Assembly (NCBI RefSeq): GCF_001681715.1
Contig: NZ_LNWY01000014.1
Coordinates: 62,001 to 126,000 of the forward strand
DNA: 64,000 nucleotides
Direction of reading: 5' to 3'
From: Tritonibacter mobilis
GTDB lineage: Bacteria; Pseudomonadota; Alphaproteobacteria; Rhodobacterales; Rhodobacteraceae
Within the stretch, counting starts at the first letter, position 1; every line of letters starts with the position of its first letter. The position numbers were made by a program, and so were the translations under genes. A model generated the notes under the pieces. The model made no database searches, was not told the DNA's origin, and saw only the letters and a list, made by a program, of their open reading frames with translations. Shown piece by piece: positions 54,895-63,477 of the stretch.

Positions 54895-56103
54895 TTAGAC
54901 GCGCTTTAGCGCAAGTACCGCGTTCAACCCTCCAAACGCAAACGCGTTTGAAAGTGCGACATTGATCTTGGCCTCGCGCGCCTCATTGGGAACCACGTCC
55001 AGAGCGCATTCTGGATCGGCTTCCTCATATCCGATCGTGGGCGCGATGACCCCCTCGCGCAACGCCATGATGCAGGCCAAAAGCTCAACCGCGCCCGTGC
55101 CCCCGATCAAATGTCCGTGCATGGATTTTGTCGAAGATATCATGAGGTTATCGGCATGAGGGCCGAAAACATCGGCCACCGCAGCGCATTCTGTTTTGTC
55201 GTTTGCTGCGGTGCCTGTGCCGTGAGCGTTGATATAGCCGACGTCCTGAGCATTTATCTGTGCGTCGCGCAAGGCACCAGAGATGGCGCGCGCTGCACCT
55301 TGCTTGCTTGGCATAACGATATCAGCGGCGTCGGAGCTCATGGCATAACCGATCACTTCGCACAGAATATCCGCGCCACGGGCCTTGGCGTGTTCATATT
55401 CCTCAAAAACAAAGATACCTGCGCCTTCCCCCTGCACCATGCCGTTACGGTTGGCGCTAAAAGGGCGGCACGCATCTTTGGACATGACGCGCAGGCCTTC
55501 CCAGGCCTTCACGCCGCCGAAACAGAGCATCGATTCCGAACCACCAGTGACCATCGCGGGGCTCATCCCACTGCGCACCATCTGAAAGGCTTGCGCCATT
55601 GCATGATTTGACGATGCACAAGCGGTAGAGACCGTAAAACTCGGCCCCTTCAGGTTGTACTCCATGGAGACATGGCTGGCGGCGGCATTATTCATGAGTT
55701 TTGGGACAACAAAAGGATGAACCCGGTTCTTTCCGTCCTCATAGACAGACCGATAATTATCATCCCATGTGGAAACACCGCCTCCGGCGGTTCCCAATAC
55801 AACACCAGACCGTGCAGCAAGATCGCCGGTGAATTCCAACCCAGATTGCCGTATGGCCTCCGCAGCAGCCACCAAGGTGAACTGCGTGAAGCGATCATAG
55901 AGGACCATTTGCTGGCGATTAAAGCGACCTTCCGCTTCAAAATCGCGCACTTGACCGCCGATCTTAATCGCAAGACGATCTACGTCACGAAAGTCTAACT
56001 CACCGATTCCGCAGCGCCCTTCGCGCATGGACTCGAAGGTTTCAGCGACCGAATGCCCCAGCGCATTGATGGTCCCGGCGCCGGTAATCACAACGCGTTT
56101 CAT
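54895..56103 (-). CDS. Beta-ketoacyl-ACP synthase (FabF-like)
   Basis: A 402-residue condensing enzyme. The catalytic triad is visible: Cys in VSTACASSNHAMAQAF, His in INAHGTGTAANDKTE, and His in STKSMHGHLIGGTGAVEL. The start MKRVVITGAGTINALGHSV (56103) is typical of the family; the frame extends 21 codons upstream without support. It is encoded with its own acyl carrier protein and LpxD, which suggests a dedicated acyl chain for lipid A or another envelope lipid rather than bulk fatty acid synthesis. Confidence 0.9.
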   Translation of the reverse strand: MKRVVITGAGTINALGHSVAETFESMREGRCGIGELDFRDVDRLAIKIGGQVRDFEAEGRFNRQQMVLYDRFTQFTLVAAAEAIRQSGLEFTGDLAARSGVVLGTAGGGVSTWDDNYRSVYEDGKNRVHPFVVPKLMNNAAASHVSMEYNLKGPSFTVSTACASSNHAMAQAFQMVRSGMSPAMVTGGSESMLCFGGVKAWEGLRVMSKDACRPFSANRNGMVQGEGAGIFVFEEYEHAKARGADILCEVIGYAMSSDAADIVMPSKQGAARAISGALRDAQINAQDVGYINAHGTGTAANDKTECAAVADVFGPHADNLMISSTKSMHGHLIGGTGAVELLACIMALREGVIAPTIGYEEADPECALDVVPNEAREAKINVALSNAFAFGGLNAVLALKRV

Positions 56104-56137
56104 CGCAAATCCTTTTGTCCGCCCCCAGCAAAGGCGA

Positions 56138-56395
56138 TCAGCCCTTTTCGGCGACCAGCTTATCAATGCCGGCCACGATGGCGGCTACATTCGATATATC
56201 GAAATCGCTTTGTTCGGGCTCATTTGCGTTAAAGGGGATCGTGATATCGAACTCCTCTTCAATCGCAAAAATACTCTCTACCAGACCAAGGCTGTCGATC
56301 CCCAGATCTTCCAGCGTGCTGTCGAGAGAAACATCCGAGGGCTCCAACACCGCTTGTTCTGCGATGATTGCGATGACCTTGTCCTGCGTGCTCAT
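56138..56395 (-). CDS. Acyl carrier protein, specialised
   Basis: An 85-residue acidic four-helix carrier protein; the phosphopantetheine serine is in LGIDSLGLVESIFAIEEEF (about residue 35). It differs from housekeeping AcpP by DSLG in place of DSLD and by a longer loop (ANEPEQSDFDISNV). It lies between lpxD and a KAS gene, a context like that of AcpXL of rhizobia, which carries very-long hydroxy acids for lipid A. The function is inferred from neighbours. Confidence 0.9.
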   Translation of the reverse strand: MSTQDKVIAIIAEQAVLEPSDVSLDSTLEDLGIDSLGLVESIFAIEEEFDITIPFNANEPEQSDFDISNVAAIVAGIDKLVAEKG

Positions 56396-56446
56396 GAGGC
56401 GGCTCCTGCGGGAGATAAGATTGTCAGAGGTGTACTGACTGCGTGG

Positions 56447-57520
56447 TTATTTGAAAACAGCCTTTTTCAACGCTTCGATATCGCGCATCAACCGTGGCAA
56501 ACGACGTTGCACTTTGTACATATCCGTGTGGGTGTCCATCTTGACCGCCGGGTAACCCATCATCACCCGCCCAGCTGGAACATTGGAGAGAATTTTGGTG
56601 CCGCCACCTGCGATAACCCGATCCCCGATAAATACATTGTCGGCCACGCCACATTGCCCACCCAGAACAACGTTGTCGCCAATATCAACGGAGCCAGACA
56701 GTCCGGTTTGCCCACACAACAGACAGTCATTCCCGATGCGGCAATTGTGTCCGACGTGAACTTGGTTATCCAGCTTGGTGCCGTTGCCAATCACGGTGTC
56801 GCGGATCGTGCCATTGTCGATTGTACAGTTGGCCCCCACCTCGACATCATCGCCGATCCGAACAGATCCCAGAGAGTGGATACGCACCCAAGACTGCGCC
56901 TTGGTATCGCCCTGATCGCCCAGAGTTTTGCGAGCGTTTTCAACACCTGACGTTTCCGGAGTAACATAGGAAAACCCATCTGCCGCGATCCGCGCGCCGG
57001 GCTGGGCGCGAAAACGATCTCCGATTGAGACACGTGCCCCAATCGACACCATCTCGCGCAGGTTGGCGTCTTTGCCGATTGTGACATCCGCGCCGATAAA
57101 ACAATGTGCGCCAATCAGCGCCCCATCCCCGATTACCGCATCAGGCCCAACAACTGTCAGAGGGCCTATGGTGACATTCGCGCCGATCTTGGCACTGGGG
57201 TCGATCACAGCCGAGGCGTGGATGCCAGCCGTTTCGCGCTGCCCAAGGTCAAGCATCCGGGTGACGCCGCTCATCGCGAGCCGTGGGCGCGTCACAAATA
57301 CTGCCGCCTCAAGGCCCATCGCCTGCCAATCGGCCCCCTCCCAGACAAGCGCCACACGTGCGGCACCGTCCTTTAGAGCCTCAGCATATTTGGGTGACAT
57401 TGCCATGGCCAATGCATCGGCCGTGGCTTCCTGTGGCTCTGCAGCGCGCGCAATACGCAGATCTAAGTTGCCTGCGGCCTCAGCGCCAAGTGCATTGGCA
57501 ATCTCACGAACGGTGAACAT
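56447..57520 (-). CDS. lpxD: UDP-3-O-acylglucosamine N-acyltransferase
   Basis: Third enzyme of lipid A synthesis; it adds a 3-hydroxyacyl chain from ACP to UDP-3-O-acylglucosamine. At 357 residues it has an N-terminal UDP-binding domain (about 1-100, with KYAEALKDGAARVALV) and a long left-handed beta-helix of hexapeptide repeats with the catalytic histidine in LDNQVHVGHNCRIGNDC. The start at 57520 (MFTVREIANALG) follows TTGGAGGAATGGCCCG. Downstream on the same strand are the ACP and KAS genes. The lpxA and lpxB genes usually near lpxD are not in this window. Confidence 0.95.
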   Translation of the reverse strand: MFTVREIANALGAEAAGNLDLRIARAAEPQEATADALAMAMSPKYAEALKDGAARVALVWEGADWQAMGLEAAVFVTRPRLAMSGVTRMLDLGQRETAGIHASAVIDPSAKIGANVTIGPLTVVGPDAVIGDGALIGAHCFIGADVTIGKDANLREMVSIGARVSIGDRFRAQPGARIAADGFSYVTPETSGVENARKTLGDQGDTKAQSWVRIHSLGSVRIGDDVEVGANCTIDNGTIRDTVIGNGTKLDNQVHVGHNCRIGNDCLLCGQTGLSGSVDIGDNVVLGGQCGVADNVFIGDRVIAGGGTKILSNVPAGRVMMGYPAVKMDTHTDMYKVQRRLPRLMRDIEALKKAVFK

Positions 57521-57557
57521 CGGGCCATTCCTCCAAAAGCGGATCCTGGCCCGAGAC

Positions 57558-59180
57558 TTAGCCCTGAACGCCGGGGAGTGCCACCCCTGCCCGTTCCAAA
57601 GCGGACCAGATCTTTGCGTCACGTCCATAGATATCGCGGCGGAATTCCGCCCGGCCATCCTGCGACACAAAAGCGGTACGATAGATCAGATGAACCGGCA
57701 CTTTGATCTCAAGCGACACCTTGGTTTCTTTGCCGCTGTTCAACACCCGATGAAAATAATCTTTGGGGTTTTCGGTTTGCGGCGCTAGAAGCGCATAGGC
57801 GAAGTCAAACGGCTTTTGCAGGCGGATACAGCCATGCGAATAAGCCCGCACCTCACGGCCAAACAGGCTCTTCTGCGGCGTATCATGCAGATAGATATTG
57901 TATTTGTTGGGGAACATGAACTTCACCAGCCCAAGTGCGTTACGGCTGCTGGGAGGCTGGCGCATCGCAAACGGGAAACTGCGCGCGGTGAACTGGCTGA
58001 AATCAACGCTGTTGCGATTGACCACCCGACCGCGATTGTCAGTGATCTCGATATAGCTATGCGCGTTGGGATTGTTCTTGAGTTTGGGCAGATATTCTTT
58101 GGTAACGATCGAGCGCGGCACATACCAGCTCGGGTTGATCACCATATGATCCATCTCATCCGAGAATTCCGGGGTGCGTCGGTCGCTTCTGTTGCTGCCA
58201 ATGACGGAGCGGGTCTCAAATGAGATCTCCCCATCGTCGACGATCTTTGCAGAAAAATCCGTGAGATTCACGAGGATATGGCGCGGGCCACGCTCCGGTG
58301 TCAGCCAGCGTTCCCGTTCCATGGCGACCAATACAGATTTGATGCGGTCAGTGACCGGCCGGTTCATCTCGGTCAGGGTGCCTTCACCTGCAACACCATC
58401 CACCTCCAGACCATGTTCGCCCTGAAACCGGCGTACTGCGTCCTCAAGCGAGAGGTCATATGTGCGCGTCGCAGTTGGCTGCAGATAGCCCATAGACACC
58501 AGACGATCCCGCAGGGCGATGACATTTGGCCCGCTGTCGCCCGGCTCCATCTTGCGCACCGGGACGGTTGCCCCCCAGCCACCGGCATTCATCAATGTCT
58601 CAAGACGCATCTTTTCGCGCAACAACGCCCGGTACTGCGGCGATGCAGGCACAAGTTTCTGAAGGAAGGCCGCTGGCCGGTCTTTTGAAATCCCCTCAAG
58701 GAAACGCGCAGCATCCACCTGATGTTTTTTGCGAACAATTCCCTCGTCGATACGGGCGGGAGCGTCGATAAGCCCGGTCTGAAGATCGGTCGCATAATCG
58801 ACCAATGCCCGGCTCAAGGCGACCTCAACCGCGCCAAGATCACGGGTGGATCGCACCGAACGCATCTGTTCCACCAACTCCGAGGCACGCACCGACATGT
58901 CTGGCAGCCCATGCATCGAGGCTTCTTCGAGGGCTTGCATCAGGGCCCGGCGGCGGGCGGCTGATTCTGGTGTATCGGCGGTCCAAATGGGCGCGTAGTC
59001 GTTTTGACGGTAGTAGCTGGCAACCGCGTCGTCTTCCCAGGCCATCTCAGCAACGGCCTGACGGAACCCGGTGCTCGCGGCGCTGGCATCTTGCGCAAGG
59101 AATACGGACGCGCCCATGACTGCGGCAAGGATGCCACCGGTGACAAACGAAGAGAACTTAGGGGCGCGGGCCAGCGACAT
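57558..59180 (-). CDS. L,D-transpeptidase with peptidoglycan-binding domain (YcbB/LdtD-like)
   Basis: A 540-residue envelope enzyme that makes 3-3 cross-links in peptidoglycan. It has an N-terminal signal or anchor (FVTGGILAAVMGASVFLAQDASA, about 12-34), a scaffold domain, a PG_binding_1 domain (GDSGPNVIALRDRLVSMGYL; about 220-280), and a YkuD catalytic domain with the nucleophile Cys in AYSHGCIRLQKPFDFA. The length is close to LdtD of E. coli (615). It is divergent from the DUF882 peptidase (the ycbB-ycbK arrangement also seen in E. coli). The lpxD gene begins 37 bases after its stop. Confidence 0.9.
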   Translation of the reverse strand: MSLARAPKFSSFVTGGILAAVMGASVFLAQDASAASTGFRQAVAEMAWEDDAVASYYRQNDYAPIWTADTPESAARRRALMQALEEASMHGLPDMSVRASELVEQMRSVRSTRDLGAVEVALSRALVDYATDLQTGLIDAPARIDEGIVRKKHQVDAARFLEGISKDRPAAFLQKLVPASPQYRALLREKMRLETLMNAGGWGATVPVRKMEPGDSGPNVIALRDRLVSMGYLQPTATRTYDLSLEDAVRRFQGEHGLEVDGVAGEGTLTEMNRPVTDRIKSVLVAMERERWLTPERGPRHILVNLTDFSAKIVDDGEISFETRSVIGSNRSDRRTPEFSDEMDHMVINPSWYVPRSIVTKEYLPKLKNNPNAHSYIEITDNRGRVVNRNSVDFSQFTARSFPFAMRQPPSSRNALGLVKFMFPNKYNIYLHDTPQKSLFGREVRAYSHGCIRLQKPFDFAYALLAPQTENPKDYFHRVLNSGKETKVSLEIKVPVHLIYRTAFVSQDGRAEFRRDIYGRDAKIWSALERAGVALPGVQG

Positions 59181-59537
59181 TTTTCAATAAACTCCAGTGT
59201 GTAACGCAAACGTCCGGATAGACTGTATCCAAGTGTTGGTAAACGTCGCCCTTGCAAGTCTACTCACTTTTGCATCAGGCACGCGGATCGCAGAGCACTG
59301 ATGCCCCGAAACCCCAATAGCCGCAAAATGTTCCATGACATGAGGGGGAAAATACCCCGCGCACTCCCCTGTTGCGCAAGTTTTTGCCGAAAAAACACTG
59401 CATTCGGGTAAGGGATCATTCACCAGTTGGCAGTCGATTCTCTCTATGGCATATAGCTTCTGCGCAACAGAGCGCTAAAATATCCCGAAACTTCGGGACC
59501 TGTGAAATCAAAAGCGTATGGGACAACGCTCATCACA
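59181..59537. other. Divergent intergenic region of ldt and the DUF882 peptidase
   Basis: It carries the two promoters and two small stem-loops (GGATA-GACTG-TATCC at 59216-59230; GGGG-AAAATA-CCCC at 59345-59358). No coding frame with recognisable content was seen. Confidence 0.5.
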
Positions 59538-60104
59538 ATGGCAGAAAAAAATACCGGGTTTTCCCGTCGAGCACTCCTAAAGGCATTTGCGGCCACAACA
59601 GTCGCAGCAGCCCCTACCTACTCCCAAGCCGCCGGCTTCCTTCGTGGAGGCGGCGACATCCGCAGGCTTCGTATGTATTCCGGTCGCACAGGCGAGCGTC
59701 TGGACATGATCTACTGGATCGATGGCAAATACATCAAAGACGCGGTTAAGGAGATCAATCACTTCATGCGCGATTGGCGGACCGATCAGGTCAAGACCAT
59801 CGATTTGCGCACGATTGACATCATGACAGCCTCTCTGAACCTTCTTGAGGTGAATGAGCCTTACTTGCTGTTGTCTGGTTACCGTAGCCCGCAAACCAAT
59901 GCGATGCTGCGCAGCCGCTCTCGTGGTGTAGCGAAGAAATCGCTTCACATGCAGGGTCAGGCGGCAGATCTTCGTCTTGCATCACGATCGGTGAGCCAGA
60001 TGGCTCAAGCCGCTCAGGCATGTAAGGCGGGCGGAGTAGGACGTTACTACGGCTCGAATTTCGTTCATATGGACTGCGGCGTCGTTCGCACTTGGCGCGG
60101 CTAA
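59538..60104 (+). CDS. DUF882/YcbK-like peptidase (M15 fold), Tat-exported
   Basis: A 188-residue periplasmic metallopeptidase-like protein of the YcbK/DUF882 group. It starts with a twin-arginine signal (FSRRALLKAFAATTVAAAPTYSQA). The M15-like zinc motif is visible (LLSGYRSPQTNAML; KKSLHMQGQAADLRLAS; NFVHMDCGVVRTW), with two histidines and an aspartate to bind zinc. YcbK (MepK) in E. coli cuts 3-3 cross-links and is encoded beside LdtD; here it is divergent from an LdtD-like gene, so the pair probably makes and cuts the same cross-links. The start at 59538 was chosen because the twin-arginine sequence begins there. Confidence 0.92.
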   Translation: MAEKNTGFSRRALLKAFAATTVAAAPTYSQAAGFLRGGGDIRRLRMYSGRTGERLDMIYWIDGKYIKDAVKEINHFMRDWRTDQVKTIDLRTIDIMTASLNLLEVNEPYLLLSGYRSPQTNAMLRSRSRGVAKKSLHMQGQAADLRLASRSVSQMAQAAQACKAGGVGRYYGSNFVHMDCGVVRTWRG

Positions 60105-60134
60105 CAAGTCGCCGCCACCTAAACTGATCGGATC

Positions 60135-60158
60135 GCGCGCTGTGAGCTCACAGTGCGC
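60135..60158. other. Hairpin after the DUF882 gene
   Basis: A 24-base, near-perfect palindrome GCGCGCTGTGAG / CTCACAGTGCGC (the central 14 bases fully symmetric) 30 bases past the stop; there is no T tract, so it may be a 3'-end stabiliser or a factor-dependent stop. Confidence 0.4.
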
Positions 60159-60307
60159 CCGTTCTCACGTCTATAGCCCCCATATGGTCTCTGTCATGTG
60201 GATAGTCGGAATCCGCTGCGGTCTCTTCAGAGAATTCAATGAATTACCAGAGGTGGCCATTTTTCCATTGCAGTGTTTTCGGCAGCCGCGTATATCGCGC
60301 AGCAGAC

Positions 60308-60384
<77 letters not shown>

Positions 60385-60442
60385 CTTCCCTCAATCGAGA
60401 ATTTAGCCCCCTGTATCCGCGCAGGTCAGATCCTGTGTCCGT

Positions 60443-60631
60443 TCAGCTCAGATCACGTAAAGACTGCGCCATTAAGGCATAGCCATCATAGGCGTAGTCA
60501 TTGTGCATTTGCTCGTACCACTTCACCCAAGCCTCGCGTTGCTCTTCGGGGAAGGTATCGGACCAAGTGCCCTTGCTCACCAAGATCTGGCCGTCTTCGG
60601 TGCGGCGCACTTCTATCTTGTTCGCGATCAT
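60443..60631 (-). CDS. Small hypothetical protein
   Basis: A 62-residue acidic protein (MIANKIEVRRTEDGQILVSKGTWSDTFPEEQREAW and VKWYEQMHNDYAYDGYALMAQSLRDLS). It has a beta-hairpin-like opening and amphipathic helices. I recognise no family with certainty. GGAG nine bases before the ATG at 60631 decides the start over one five codons earlier, which has GGAG only two bases away. It begins after tRNA-Arg and is followed, upstream on the same strand, by the crotonase-like gene. Confidence 0.65.
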   Translation of the reverse strand: MIANKIEVRRTEDGQILVSKGTWSDTFPEEQREAWVKWYEQMHNDYAYDGYALMAQSLRDLS

Positions 60632-60703
60632 GTCACATGGCTCCAACGCAAGGGTCTTTGCCCGTGTTTACATAGCCCGCTCCCGAAGGCCAAGCAGACT
60701 GTA

Positions 60704-61414
60704 CTATCCCGCCAGTCGCGAGGCATGCGCGGCGGGTTGAAGCTCGTCATCCAGACGGGTCTCAATACGCTCAATCGTGTCGATACGCAGATCACGTTTG
60801 ATCTTCGCATAGGCCTGTCCGGGCAGCCGCGCCATTTTGCGCGCTTCTTTCAACGCATAGCCATGCAGGTCCTCAAGATCATCTGCAAGCACCTCGATGA
60901 TCTGCGCATTTCGGGCGGCAATCGGACCCAGACGTTGCCCAGTTAGCATCAACCGGCGCTGTGTATTTGCGTCGAGCGTCGCGCGCGCAATCTCCATCAA
61001 GGCAACGGGGTACTCACGCCCAAGCTGCACATCGATCAATTCAAATCCCGCCCGCGCGTGCGCCACACGCAAATCGCTAGCGAGCACAAAAAACATACCC
61101 GCTCCGGAGCACAGACCAACCGTCGCAATGATCACAGGTTTGGGAAAGGTATAGAGCGCGAGAAACGCCGCGTTCAGATCCGGCGCAAGTGCCCTGGCGT
61201 CCGCAAGATCCTGATCGACCCCGGTAGAGAAATCTTTGAACGGGCTGGTCAACAACACCGCCTTAACATCAGGGTCTGCTGACATCTCTCTGATTTCACG
61301 TTCAAAATCATTTAGAAATTCTGCGGTCAGCCGATTTTCAGGCGCATGCCCCAATTGAAGCTCAACCACACCATCCCCATGAAGGCGGCGGTTGATCCAT
61401 TGATCGCGTTCCAT
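60704..61414 (-). CDS. Crotonase-fold protein with altered catalytic residues
   Basis: A 236-residue protein of the enoyl-CoA hydratase/isomerase superfamily. The oxyanion-hole regions DFSTGVDQD and VGLCSGAGMFFVLASDLRVAHA are present. The two catalytic glutamates of classical hydratases are not: the first position is Phe108, the second Asp128 in FELIDVQLG. So it is probably not a standard enoyl-CoA hydratase and could be an isomerase, hydrolase or a ligand-binding homologue. GGGGGACGT precedes the ATG at 61414. The small hypothetical gene lies downstream on the same strand. Confidence 0.8.
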   Translation of the reverse strand: MERDQWINRRLHGDGVVELQLGHAPENRLTAEFLNDFEREIREMSADPDVKAVLLTSPFKDFSTGVDQDLADARALAPDLNAAFLALYTFPKPVIIATVGLCSGAGMFFVLASDLRVAHARAGFELIDVQLGREYPVALMEIARATLDANTQRRLMLTGQRLGPIAARNAQIIEVLADDLEDLHGYALKEARKMARLPGQAYAKIKRDLRIDTIERIETRLDDELQPAAHASRLAG

Positions 61415-61848
61415 ACGTCCCCCAGCACTACGATCTATCGGCGCTACGAAAAACATTTGAACGCAGGCCATCACGGGTGACTCTGGGCGCTGAGGTTTTC
61501 TATTGTGTTACCAGATTGAAGCAAGACACGTTCAATTCTAATCGCATTGCATCCAAATGAGACGCCCGCGCCCCACTATTGCAGCGCGCGGTCCATGGGT
61601 TTTTAAGTGACGCTTGCCCATCATCTGTACCAGCGAGGGGCTTTTCGGTTGTCAGCGTCTGAGTTTATCGACAAATTCCACACGTTTACCGCGTCTTGTG
61701 ATCGCTTTGTGGTTGGGCCGATGGCACGTTGCGCCCTTGGTCGGGTCGCAAGGACTGACCGCGGAGATCTGACATGACACCTTACTTCCAGAGGTCATGT
61801 CGGTTTTGAAGTCGCCTCACACAACGCGCGCCACGAAAGGGCAAAAAA
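61415..61848. other. Divergent intergenic region of crotonase-like and aroQ genes
   Basis: About 430 bases. A GC-rich stem CCGCGC/GCGCGG at 61566-61591 is followed by GGGTTTTTAAG, a possible weak terminator with no clear gene. Nothing else was recognised. Confidence 0.4.
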
Positions 61849-62298
61849 ATGAAGAGCGTATTGATCCTGAATGGGCCGAACCTGAACCTTTTGGGCACAC
61901 GGCAGCCAGAAGTGTACGGAGCCGAGACACTGGCAATGGTGGAGGAGTCGTGCCGTCAGCACGGGGTCAAGCTCGGGATCGACGTCGCGTGTCACCAGTC
62001 CAATCATGAAGGGGCGCTCTTGGACATGATCCATGCGGCAAAAGGCACGCATGATGGGATCATTCTGAACGCAGGCGCCTATACCCACACATCTGTTGCA
62101 CTAATGGATGCGATTTATTCCGTGGATCTCCCGGCTGTGGAAGTTCACCTGTCCAATATCCATGCCCGCGAATCCTTCCGCCAGACCTCTTATATCTCCA
62201 AAGCTGTGATCGGCCAGATCTGCGGCTTTGGCTCCTTTGGCTACCTGATGGCGATGGATGCGCTTGTTCAGCATTGCGCGCGGAGTAGCGGGTCATGA
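61849..62298 (+). CDS. aroQ: Type II 3-dehydroquinate dehydratase
   Basis: Third step of the shikimate pathway: reversible dehydration of 3-dehydroquinate. The 149-residue protein begins VLILNGPNLNLLGTRQPEVYG (with the catalytic Tyr and Arg) and has HLSNIHARESFRQTSYIS (catalytic His). Active enzymes are dodecamers. Its stop overlaps the LuxR gene by four bases (ATGA), so a shikimate enzyme and a regulator are translated together. Confidence 0.97.
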   Translation: MKSVLILNGPNLNLLGTRQPEVYGAETLAMVEESCRQHGVKLGIDVACHQSNHEGALLDMIHAAKGTHDGIILNAGAYTHTSVALMDAIYSVDLPAVEVHLSNIHARESFRQTSYISKAVIGQICGFGSFGYLMAMDALVQHCARSSGS

Positions 62299-63050
62299 CC
62301 CCGTCCGAATATCTGCACCAACTGACCCAGTTTAAAACCATTGAGGAGCTGTGGCACGCGCATGTGAGCCAGATGAGCCGTTACGGGTTTGATCGTCTCC
62401 TTTACGGCTACACGCTGTTCAAAACCCGCACCTCGCTGGGCGACCCTGATGACTTTGTTGTTTTGTCGAACCACAGCCCAGAGTATTTGCAGGGATTTCT
62501 CGTTGATGGTCTTTATTCTCATGCTCCAATGCTGACATGGGCGCTGGAGAATGAAGGCCATGCAAGCTGGCGCGCCGCGCAGGATATGGCGGCTCAGGGA
62601 CTGTTGGACTGCAAGGCGCGCAAGGTCCACGAGTTCAATCAGGCGATGAATGTCTGCGCCGGCTACACGATCAGCTTCAACTCCGCGACGGACCGATTTA
62701 AGGGCGCGATTTCATTGGCCGCCCGCCCCGGACTTGATCAGGACGCAATTGATCAGATCTGGGCGGAGCACGGCTCTGACATCGTGCTGATGAACAATGT
62801 GGCACATCTAAAGATCCTCACCCTGCCCTACCACGCCCCCAATCGCGCCCTGACAAAGCGCCAGCGTGAGGTTCTGCAATGGGTCGGGGACGGCAAGACC
62901 ACGCAGGACATAGCTTTGCTGATGGGGCTCACACCTGCGACCATTGAAAAGCATCTGCGGCTTGCGCGTGAATCGCTCTGTGTTGAGACCACGGCGCAGG
63001 CGGTTCTGAAGGCTGCATTACACAATCAGATGTACGCGGTCGAACACTGA
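62295..63050 (+). CDS. LuxR-family regulator (solo) with altered ligand pocket
   Basis: A 251-residue LuxR protein with an autoinducer-binding-like domain (about 15-165) and a C-terminal GerE helix-turn-helix (LTKRQREVLQWVGDGKTTQDIALLMGLTPATIEKHL). No luxI-type synthase lies in the window, so it is a LuxR solo here. The AHL-contact residues of TraR/LuxR, aligned by eye, are replaced: Trp57 by Tyr64, Tyr61 by Phe68, and Asp70 by Ala77; the adjoining proline and a later Trp remain. It may sense another ligand or none. It is coupled to aroQ by a four-base overlap. Confidence 0.9.
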   Translation: MTPSEYLHQLTQFKTIEELWHAHVSQMSRYGFDRLLYGYTLFKTRTSLGDPDDFVVLSNHSPEYLQGFLVDGLYSHAPMLTWALENEGHASWRAAQDMAAQGLLDCKARKVHEFNQAMNVCAGYTISFNSATDRFKGAISLAARPGLDQDAIDQIWAEHGSDIVLMNNVAHLKILTLPYHAPNRALTKRQREVLQWVGDGKTTQDIALLMGLTPATIEKHLRLARESLCVETTAQAVLKAALHNQMYAVEH

Positions 63051-63403
63051 TCGCCCCCCGGCTATCATCGGGCACGGTCGTCACCAGAAAGTCAGCGCCT
63101 GATTGCAACACAGGCATGACAATTTGATGTGCAAAAGATGTAGTAACCCTCTCTAATGGTAAGGAAAAGCTGACTTTACGGAAAGTTCTCTAACCCTCAG
63201 GATAGCGACGTTCCGTGAGTGGTGGCTAAGCCTGGGAACTTTGGGAAACGACCCCTGATATTGACAGGGCTCTCTGACCTGTCCGGTTATTGGTGTGTAT
63301 TTTTCCGCACCGATGACCGGAACCAACTCTTTTCAAACAGATATTCTCTGCTGCGTCACAACCGCAACCAGCGCAATTGCATCGTTCATTTTTGCATCTC
63401 ACA
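63051..63403. other. Intergenic region between luxR and tsf
   Basis: About 350 bases. It has a stem GACAGG/CCTGTC (63263-63283), repeats of TAACCCTC, and no convincing gene. Nothing recognisable beyond that. Confidence 0.4.
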
Positions 63404-63443
63404 CAAAAACGCCCCCGAAGCCAGACAGGCGACAGGGGCGTTT
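63404..63443 (-). terminator. Terminator of tsf
   Basis: On the minus strand AACGCCCC pairs with GGGGCGTT, and TTTTG follows; 35 bases past the tsf stop. Confidence 0.8.
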
Positions 63444-63477
63444 GATATTTCTCGCTGAGCAATACGCTCTGAGGTGA

